Positions 55,101 to 64,000 of a stretch of 64,000 bases of DNA are shown here, in pieces. Within the stretch, counting starts at the first letter, position 1, and every line of letters starts with the position of its first letter. Under the pieces are notes generated by a model. It did not search any database. It was not told where the DNA came from and saw only the letters and a list, made by a program, of their open reading frames with translations. A program made the position numbers and the translations under genes. Source of the stretch: Lichenostomus cassidix. Lineage: Eukaryota; Chordata; Aves; Passeriformes; Meliphagidae. The DNA lies in the NCBI GenBank assembly GCA_008360975.2, contig CM039182.1, positions 51,534,491 to 51,598,490 on the forward strand. Reading direction: 5' to 3'.

Positions 55101-58100
55101 CATTCCTTCTTTATGTGGAGCTCTGTGGGACTATAGAAGCTCCTGGACTACTGGGACTTTTCCCTGCAACAGTTGTTTTCCACAGTGGATCTGTTTTGCC
55201 CGACTTGGTCTGGAAGTTAGCAGTGCTGATATATACTGGCTGGGTGTCTTTCCTGCTCCAAATGAACTCTTTTTAAAACTTTCAGGCTTTGAATGGGCTC
55301 ATGCAAGTTTTGATCCACTGTTTCAAAATTGCAGACCTACCTTTTCAGATAGTTTGGTAGTATACCAAAGTTTATGTTGATTTTTTCCATGTGCAACAAG
55401 GAGCAAAGTACAACAAGGTTCAGAGCCCTGTCTTCACTCTTTCACAATCATGAAGCATTTTGCTATCAGACATATGCTAGTATAAGATCTGTGTGTTTCC
55501 TACTGCCTCATCAGCTTTCAACATTTCACATTATATACATTATGATTTGCTCCCTGTTTTGCCCCTTCTTCCAGTATTAGAATTGGTAGTTGAACACTCG
55601 CTGTCCCCAGAGCTGCCACCCATTCATCAGCAGCCCTCACCAAAATGCACACTGGGCAGAGCCATACATTGTAAAGACAGACCACTCAGGAAGCAAATGA
55701 TTTCAGGACAAAATCAAATCAGTGCTAATTCTGAAAAAAGTAAAGGTCAAATAGTAGGAGATGAGGCTAGATAAGCTTCTTAAGAGCTTACTTCTTTAAT
55801 TTGTTGAGGACACTTTATTTGGTTATTTACCAATAGCTAGAAACCATAGAGAATTTCCTTTTTATTTTTTCTAAATCCTCCATCTGTTTATATTTAAATC
55901 CAGAGATGGAAGGAAAGAGAAATATTCAGATATCTGGAAAACTAATGGAATTAGTAGGGGACTGGGATGCATTTCTAAAGTGCTGGTACACAGCTACTTA
56001 GAATTAGTGTTTGACAAAAGTTAGGTCATCTTCTGATGACTGTTGCAAGTATGTGACATAGCTAGATGGATTCAGTTTCACGATTGAAATAAAACAGTGA
56101 CATCACTGACATGTTGAGTCTAATCATCATGAAGACTGGCCTGCATGTTTATCCTCAGAACTAGCCCTAGGAGACCTCAGTACCACAGACGCTTACAATG
56201 TCTGATTGTACTTCACATGAAAGACTTCAGCTTCTCCAGCTACCACAATATAACTTTCTGTGAGCATCAAGATCAATAAATAATCAAGAAAACATACCCA
56301 TAATGCCCACATATAGAGTGGGAATGGAAGCATCAATCCTCTCCTTTTTCCACTCCTGCAGCATCATTTGGCTCAGCAATAACTGAAACAGTACAAGGAA
56401 ACACACCTGGTCAGGAGAGCACACTTCTCCTCCCTATCCCACCTCACTAGGATGGGGATGCTAAATCTGTACCACTCTTACCAGCAACATGTCTGGCCCT
56501 CTTGTTCCACTTGACACCTCCCCTGCCCCCCTCATCACATTTCACACAGCTTAATATAACATTAAAAATCACTTTCTGCCTCCACTATTATAGTTCTTAA
56601 GCAAGATGAGCCTCTCTGTGAACATTGCCCAGGCTTTTCATTTTTCTCTCATTCCACTCTCATCACCTACTTGTGTTACATGGCCAAAGACCTCTTGGCC
56701 AAGATCAAGGAGCTTTTCTTGATCAAAGTAGTAGTAGAAGGTTGAGCTGTTGGTTTGCTTTTCCTTTTTCTCTTTTTAATCTTTCACATCTTCATTCTAC
56801 TTGTTGTTTAGGCCATCATCTTTTTCACCTTATGGGATTCTTTACCCTCTTCCCACCTTTCCTTCATATCCTCAGACCACCTTCTTGACTCTTCAGTTTC
56901 TCATCTCTTCTCACTCTCTGACCTCAGTCCTGTGCTCTTTTGCATTTTTATGTAGCCCTAACTAGAGCTATATGTACTTTGGAAGGCCAGATCTGACAGA
57001 GCCACAAGAAGCATGCAGCCTGCTGAGAAGGAAGATATCATAACCAAAGCCCATAGCTCCATCCTGTCAGTCGCTGAATACATTGATGTTGCCTTCTCCC
57101 TCTAGGACTGCTTTGGTTGAAAGGCAATTTTTGTCCATGCTTTTTTTTTCCATGTAAAGCTGATAGATTAACTTACTTAATGAAGCACACTGCAGCCTGA
57201 TAACTGTGATTTATTCTTCTTCCCAAGTGGTTTAATTCTACATCGGTTATCCTTGATTTGTCAAAAAGGAACAGTAATTGGAAGAGAAGTAACAGAAGCT
57301 GCTTTAGAGCAAATGAAGCAAGAAACACCCCTAGTCTTCAGGGGGCTACAGTTTTTCCTCTTTTCTGGCTGTATTTTTTTTCAGTGCCTGACAAAATTGC
57401 TTATTTTTGTTGAAAATTTCAGCAAAAATAACTCAGCAGTTTGGAACAGGAACCTTGTCGTCAGAGGTAAAGAGCAGGATGGCAAACATGGGGTTTTTTA
57501 GTAAAATAATCTCATGCTCTTAAGAGTGCTGAATAACAAAGCAGTTATCCACTGAACTAGGCTTTCTGTGGCAACTGAGCTTTTAGGTGTCACAGGAGAA
57601 ACTGATTCTGAGTGAGCAGATACTTCTGCTGTGTTAGCAGGCTGTCCACATCAGAAACCGCTCACTGCACCAGACTGGATGCAACACTTACTGGGCTGTG
57701 AAGTCTGGCCAGACACTGTCAGAACATGAAGGGCTGTTGGGAAATCTCCATCCTTCACAAGGCAAAGAGATCCCTACAGTATTTCATCAAGGTGGGTGCT
57801 GATTTGGAGATGGCCTCTATGAACATCACTGTGCAAACTCTAAAATAGGTCTTCCATCACACATGGCTGCTGAGAGGATTCTGAGCACAAGCTTCTCACT
57901 CAGACCAAGTCACATGAGGTATCACTGACCATTGGAGGACCTCAGGGTGCTTTCTGATGGGCTAAATCCAGGGTGAGACAAACTGGACTATCAGAAAACT
58001 ATTTTTCTTCTTCAGGTTTTGTTGTTTCACAAAAGTAAAGCCCTAATAATGTTCATGTTCAAATACTTGAAGATTGAGATGATACAAGTCCTGTATTTCA

Positions 58101-58323
58101 TAGATGTCTAATATAGCAAGTACCAATGTGGGTCAACATACAACATCTGATAACCATTGAATGCTTTCAATGTGGAAAATGCTGTGAGGAATTCAAGATG
58201 GTTTATATACTTATATACTGTATAGCCAGATTGCACTGATTTCACTTGGTCCTCGAATGAATATTTCAGCAAAGGAAAGAAGGATGAAATGGAAATTTCC
58301 TCAGCTTTTCAAACTGCACCTTG
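46130..58323. other. Apparent intergenic DNA, no gene recognised
   Basis: About 12 kb of AT-rich, CpG-poor sequence. Open frames on both strands are short, overlap each other in different frames and show no recognised domains. No CpG island, tRNA or full transposon was seen. Confidence 0.65.
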
Positions 58324-58670
58324 AAGAATCATAAAATCATAGACTGGGTTGGAAAGGACTTTAAACACCATCTAGTTTCAAACCTCCTGCCATGGGCAGG
58401 GACACCTTTCACTGGACCAGGTTGCTCAGAACACCATCTAGACCAACCTGGAATACTGCCAGGGATGGGACATACATCCCTGAAGAAGCAGCTACATTCT
58501 TGAAGAAGCAGCTACCCTGATAGGAGCCTCACTGTTTTGCAATTTAATAAGTATGTTGGCATTGGCATGAGTTGATTTGGTTCCAAAACTCTATCCCATG
58601 TATTTATAAGCCTGCAAAAAAACATTTCTTAACCCTCTTCCAATCTGCAGACCTAAAGCTCCCCTAAACC
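58324..58670 (-). mobile_element. CR1 LINE fragment, interrupted
   Basis: Begins with AATCATAAAATCATAGACTGG (diverged CR1 terminal octamers), then GGACTTTAAACACCATCTAG, CTGCCATGGGCAGGGACACC and GACCAGGTTGCTCAGA, all standard landmarks of the avian CR1 3' region read on its antisense strand. From about 58480 the match is broken by a small duplication and unrelated sequence. A weaker match resumes at about 58616-58670 (AACATTTCTTAACCC). Confidence 0.88.
58481..58515. repeat. Short tandem duplication inside CR1
   Basis: TGAAGAAGCAGCTAC occurs at 58481-58495 and 58501-58515, a 20-bp period. Confidence 0.9.
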
Positions 58671-59497
58671 TTGGTTCTTGTATGTGGGAGACTTAGTATG
58701 CCAGAACCTCATATCCTCAGTTCTGCCAAGTGCCAAAGAAAGTAATAATAGCTTCCCTATTTGTCCTCGGCTCCAGATACTCCCTCCAATGACTCTATTC
58801 ATGTTCTAATTCTCCCACAGTACCCAAACACCAATCCTCACCTTTTTTAAAGCATGGACTTGGTAGTATTCATTACAACAAAATTAGTGTGGCTGAAAAG
58901 TTCAAATACTACAGCAAATGGCAGTGCAAGGACATGAGCACATGACATTTAGGAAAAATGAGAATTACGGCATGGGTGTATTGGCACCTTGCAAAATCTA
59001 TAATGTCAGCCTATGTTGTCTGTCCGACATGTTATCTTGGTAGTAATGTCACCAAAGAGGTCATTTTCCTTCCATGTGACAAATTATCCCAGTGAAATTG
59101 CATGGGTTTTGACCAACACTATTATAGAGGATATTCAAATGATACATTTGAGATTTGGCAAGATTTGCATCCAAACTCGGACAATCTTCATGTTAGAAAG
59201 GTTAAGTTTATCACCTTTAACTTCATCTTGAAGTTAGAAAATTGTCAGGACTAAAGAAGACTGACCTACAAATTGTGCTGTGATCAGACAACTTTTATTA
59301 GTTTGAACTTGACACTGCCATTCAATTTCTTAGAAAACATTAGGCATCATAAAACATCAAAGCATCCACTGAAATACTGAGCATATGAAAAAGAACTAAA
59401 AAAATAATGCAAACAAAACATACCTGACAATTCTATCAAAATGTAAATCTTAAGTTCTGCTTCTCCTGAGCTGAACTGAAGTCCTGGCCTGAACACA

Positions 59498-59548
59498 GTA
59501 GTGTATGTGTATTCCCTAGTAGATGTAGTGAATGTGTATTCCCTAGTA
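59498..59548. repeat. Tandem duplication, 27-bp period
   Basis: Two near-identical 24-base units (59498-59521 and 59525-59548; GTAGTGTATGTGTATTCCCT and its copy), differing at one position. Confidence 0.88.
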
Positions 59549-61771
59549 CCCTATATAACCGGTAAGTCAATTCAGTCTCAACTTGAATACAAAATCTTTT
59601 CCCAGATGATGTGTCTGTGATTCTTTTGCATCCTAAGGCACTTGGCAAGAATCCTGACAAAGAAGTTTAAACTCAAAAGAGACTGAAAACACCCGAGGCA
59701 GTGGGTTTCTAAGCCTTGATCAACTGGAACATAGGGAAGTATTTATTTTTTAAGGGAGAGAAAAAAGAACAGAGGTCATTTAAGCAATGCAAACTCAACA
59801 CACATACCAAGAATAAAAAACCCACAATACTGACAAACCAGGAGGCAGCAGGCAGAAAATATCACATCATTAATGTTGTTAGTAGACCCAAAATAGCACA
59901 GGAATGAATTTCCTCTGAACACAAAGTAAAATCTAGAGATGGTCTAGATTGTAACCAGCTTTAGCAGTCACTGAGCTCTCGGTAGTCACCATCAATAGCT
60001 GTTTGGTGTTGTTAATAATGATTCCTCCAAAAGCAGTGTGACATCTTTGATAGGGAAGGAATTGTAACTAAGGTCAATCTTTTCCACTAGAGGCAGATCC
60101 ATTGGAGAGTAAACCTTCTAAATAAATGTTCCATATTTTACCTAATACTGCAAATTCTGAAGTTGTCACAAGCACACACACTTTTTTTTTTTTTTAATAT
60201 CAGTGTATCTAATGAAAGGCCAGACCAGAGCAAAACAAGATAAACAAGATACTTTTCTTGCTAGACCAAGACCTTCAACTTTGACCCTGGAAAAGATGGT
60301 ATCACAAGGATCTCTGCATGCCCATTTAGCTCTTTCTTGATGTTGCTACCAGGTGTGGCGTTAATATTGTCACAATACTATGCGTAAAATGAACATCTTA
60401 ACTACCATAAAGTTAATGCATCTTTTATTTAGGAGTCACCTACATGCTTTTCAATGAAAGATACTTTGTTGGTATGCTGAAGCACTAATAAAATCCAAAA
60501 TACCTACTGATAAGGACTGAGGAAATCAAATAGAATTTGTAACAAAGAGAAAAACAAGCCAAGATGTCTTTTTGAAACATGCTGTAATTGAAAGTTAAGT
60601 CCTTTTCTAGCTACAGAAATTGCTGTGTGATGCTCTTTGGTTTGCATTACTTCCAAAGACTGGTGCACAGCTGTCTATTTTAACCACAGAAACCTGAATG
60701 CTAGAGATGAATCAGTATACTTAGAGACAAAGAAAAAAGTAGTGAAAGAAATTCTTGCTACATCAAAATACTAAGTCTTCCCAATTCTTTCTCACAATAC
60801 TTTTACTGCCAGTGAAATCAGGAAAGTAACCATTTATTTTCCAGCTTATCTTATTCAGGCATTCATTAAGAATCTTTTGTGCTGATTTCAAGAGAAAAAT
60901 ATAGTCATTTGAATTTTAGTCATGTGAGCTACAAAAATGTCGTACATTTAGGAAAGCCGAAACAAAATTTTAATTTATTTTGCTTTTCATTGAGAGAATT
61001 GCTTTCATTAAATTCCAGCTAAAGCATTCCACATGTTAAAAGCGAGTTTTTATCACTGCTGATAACGAGTAACCTGGAGTGGGGGGAAATCATGCTCTCA
61101 TACCCAGCTGAGTTTTTCAGTATTTGCAAATTATTGGTGTTCTCTTGTTACAAATCTTTCCTCCCTTCTCTGTAGCACTCCTGTTACAAAAGATTCTCAA
61201 TTTATTGTTAGATAAATAGAGATCCTTGCACTGTTTCAGGGTACATTCTTAGAGCACATGTCTCTTCAATAGCTCCTGATACGAGGAAAATAAGAAGATC
61301 ATGTTCTCCAGAAAATGTGCTGCTAATTTTTGGCCAACTCTCCACCTATATTCAAGAAAACGTGAGTTTAACTGGGTGTAGCACAGGCAACTTCACTGTC
61401 TGGAGGTGCAATAATGAGCATCCCAGATACAGAAAACAGAGATCACGTCATTGCTTATTAATTTTTCTCTGTTGAGGTGCTTGAAATTACAGACTAAAAG
61501 GCTTTTTCTTAAATTTTAGTCCTACTGATTAATGGGGGAGGATTTGTTTGCAATACAGTAAGAAGAGTATCCAAAGTTTAAAGTAAGCACTGTGCATAAA
61601 TCCTCCCCTTTGTAGAGAAATAATATGTCCTATATATGTTAAGCTTTTGACTACTTCATTGTTGATGGTCAGTGAGATCTTCTGAGGCATCATTAGCAGA
61701 AGAGCTAACTAATTCTGTTCTTCAGATAATTAAGATACCATGTTTTCTTTCTTGACGGGACCAAAGTTTTG

Positions 61772-61830
61772 CTGTTATTTCCTCTAAGCAAAAAATCCTT
61801 CTGTTATTTCTTCTAAGCAAAAAAAAACTC
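61772..61830. repeat. Tandem duplication, about 29-bp period
   Basis: CTGTTATTTCCTCTAAGCAA and its copy starting at 61801, differing by one base in this stretch, each followed by an A-run of different length. Confidence 0.88.
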
Positions 61831-63504
61831 CTCATAGGTACAAGATAAATGATTGCCTTGAATAACTCTTCAAAGCCTCAGGCTTTTTAAGGCAAAGATG
61901 CTGACCTTATGGCTGCTTCTGTCACTTTTCAAAAATCAAGCAGACACATTTAAGACTTACAGGTCACTGTCCCTTAGGGTCTAGCTCTATTTCATCCCCA
62001 AGCATACAATACATGGGATTCTTGAGTCCCTGTAAACCAGAGTAGACATACATCAGATATTTCAGACATTCTGCTTGCTTCAGCTACATGCAGAAATATT
62101 ACATTTTTTCTCCTGTCTCAGTAACAGCAGGAGAACAAAGATTTAACAAATCCCTCCTGCTAAAGCCTATTACTTCCCTTACCCAACTCTTATTGCCCAC
62201 TCTCTATTGCTGCTCTTGCCAGAAGCATGTCAACATATATGTACTTTCCTACCTCTGCTCAGAAGGTTTAAGAAGGGCATTTGCTGTCACTGGTGTTTAA
62301 GCTTAATGACTCGAGATTAACAGACAGCAGATGTGGAATAACTCATTCAAACTTAATTCCCTTTGCTTCCGAAGCTTTCTCATAAACATACTTTCCTTGG
62401 AACAGCTTCTTCATTCCCTCCTACTCTGTGCCTTTTCTATACAGCACACCATAGCAGATGCCAGGCTTTCAGCTAAAGAGTGGAAACCGCACTGTAATGG
62501 ATCTCTTGCTGCCAAGGCATCAAGATTCATGATGCAGTGGGTACAGTATGTTGGTCACTGAGTGGGAAAGGGAAAACCTTCTGCCTCAGACCATGTGGCG
62601 GCTTCATTTGCATCCCAGACCCACTTCTTTTGCTGAGGTTGTCCACTTGCCTTCCGCACATGAAAGGAGGTATGTAGTCCAGATTCAACGCCAGGACTCA
62701 TGTTTGATGCTGAGATCCTAAGACCCCAGTCCTCCAAAGAGTGCTGCCACAAAAGAGGGGTTCAAACAGATGCAAATGTTGCAGTTGGGAAGCATGTGGG
62801 GGAAGGAAGCCCCAGCACCATACCATAAGGCTCCTGGCTGCCATGTCCCCGCGAGGAGTGAGAGTTGCTCTGTCCTTTTTGTTGCTCCATCAGCTCATCT
62901 CCAAGGGTCAGTTCAGACTGGGTGAAGCTGCAGTGCCTGGGAGATGAGGAGCCAGCAGGGACACTGTGTATGCATGGACACTTGTCCTCTGCACTGCACT
63001 TAAGGCACCCTTAGGTTGGCTGGAAGAGGCTATGTTGGTGACACCAACACTTTGAAGTGTTGGTTTGGTGACACCAGCCAAAGCTTTGCATCAGCAGTTT
63101 GCTATCAGTGAAGCCTCTTCCAAGGCTGTCAGCAGCATTCAGAGGCACTGCATGGTGTACATGGATCCAGCTGTTAAGGAAGAAGGGTGCTACATTTTGT
63201 GGTTCATAGGTAACTTCTATATTGCATCTCACATCTGGGGCCCCACCACTGGTATTCAAATCCCAGAGCTGTTCTGATAAATGCATAATCTGTGGCAGCT
63301 AGCAAGAAATGCCCTTTGCTGCTGCTGCATTAAGAGACCTGATTAAACCAGTACTGGCATAGTCTTCACATACAGACCCTTTATTTGGGAGAGATTTTGT
63401 AAATGGAGCAACACTGAAGTGACAGCTTCCCAAGAGGTCACAGCCCTCCTGTGACCACCATTATAGACCATGATTGGAGAACACAAATGAGTAAAGTACA
63501 ATTG

Positions 63505-63709
63505 TGGAAACCTTTACAGTCTCTGCCCAGGTTACACGTTCTCCACAGAAGTAGTGACAGCACCAAACCTGACACAGGTCAAGAAGGGTGTGGAGAACAC
63601 TCTCAGGCACATGGTGTGATTTTTAGTGCTATCCTGTGCAGAGACAGGAGTTGGACTTGATGATCCTTGTGAGTCCCTTCCAGCTCAGGATAGTCTGTGA
63701 TTCTCTGAC
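63505..63709 (+). mobile_element. CR1 LINE 3' end
   Basis: Sense-strand CR1 3' region: AACACTCTCAGGCACATGGT, GCTATCCTGTGCAGAGACAG, GTTGGACTTGATGATCC, then CCCTTCCAGCTCAGGATAGT and the terminal TCTGTGATTCTCTGA. The 5' limit is approximate. Confidence 0.85.
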
Positions 63710-64000
63710 AAACACAGAAAAGCTTTTGGGTTTAAGCATGTTTCTCTACTATTGCTTCTGGTTCTTAAGGTCTTCAGGATTTCCTACACTTTCCACTCTT
63801 TCCATGTCTTGTATGCTTGGCCTTTCATGTAAGGTTCCATCTTATGTTCCATTTTCTCTTCCACAATAACCCTAAGAATAACATTCTAGGTTACCCTAAG
63901 ATGCTACCCTAAGACTTTCAGGGTAGGTGTAATTAGCCTGATTTCTGCCAATGAGGCTACCAGCTCAACCAGCCTGCTGAAGTTATTGAGAATTCATTAC
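63710..64000. other. Intergenic end of window
   Basis: No gene or repeat family recognised. TACCCTAAGA and similar units recur three times at about 63868-63917 (CCCTAAGA-type motif), a weak degenerate repeat. Confidence 0.6.

Larger units (their letters stand above)
58671..63504. other. Apparent intergenic DNA, no gene recognised
   Basis: About 4.8 kb, AT-rich. Holds two local duplications (59498-59548 and 61772-61830), a T-run near 60182 and a palindrome cluster at 63033-63063. No exon or transposon recognised. Confidence 0.65.

Overview
The window is vertebrate nuclear DNA, almost certainly from a bird. It holds most of one multi-exon gene on the + strand: EGFR (ERBB1, c-erbB), the epidermal growth factor receptor tyrosine kinase. 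The avian assignment rests on CR1-type LINE 3' ends (about 9728-10098, 36967-37028, 58324-58670, 63505-63709), an avian-type endogenous retrovirus solo LTR (12455-12896), and EGFR residues that I recall as typical of chicken rather than mammals (for example a Tyr where mammals have Phe two residues before the ATP-site Cys). I cannot name the species.

Layout. 1-1460 is the end of intron 4; exons 1-4 lie upstream of the window. From 1461 to 39052 there are 24 coding exons, matching exons 5-28 of human EGFR. All 24 have AG acceptors and GT donors and keep one open frame. Twenty have exactly the human length that I recall. Exon 14 is 3 codons longer, exons 16 and 27 are one codon shorter, and the coding part of exon 28 is about 5 codons longer. 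The total is 3092 coding bases: 2 bases of a split codon, 1029 residues and a TGA at 39050-39052. Exons 5-8 encode ectodomain II (Cys-rich, dimerisation arm), 9-12 domain III (ligand binding), 13-16 domain IV, 17 the transmembrane and juxtamembrane segment, 18-24 the tyrosine kinase, and 25-28 the regulatory tail with its phosphotyrosine sites.

The 3' UTR starts at 39053. It is probably long, with poly(A) signal candidates up to 45597 and 46109. The rest, to 64000, is AT-rich apparently intergenic DNA in which I recognise no gene, only two CR1 remnants and small repeats. No exon of a neighbouring gene was recognised.

Points of interest. A solo LTR with an apparent 5-bp target duplication lies in intron 14, the intron just upstream of the exon where the v-erbB-type truncated receptor begins. 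Reading through the exon 15 or exon 16 donor meets a stop at once, and an intronic AATAAA lies 538 bases after exon 15, which could serve a soluble receptor isoform. The tail carries four YxN motifs. A pair of adjacent hairpins lies in the distal 3' UTR. I found no bacterial-type system, CRISPR array or clearly new gene; this is mostly an ordinary, well-conserved locus.
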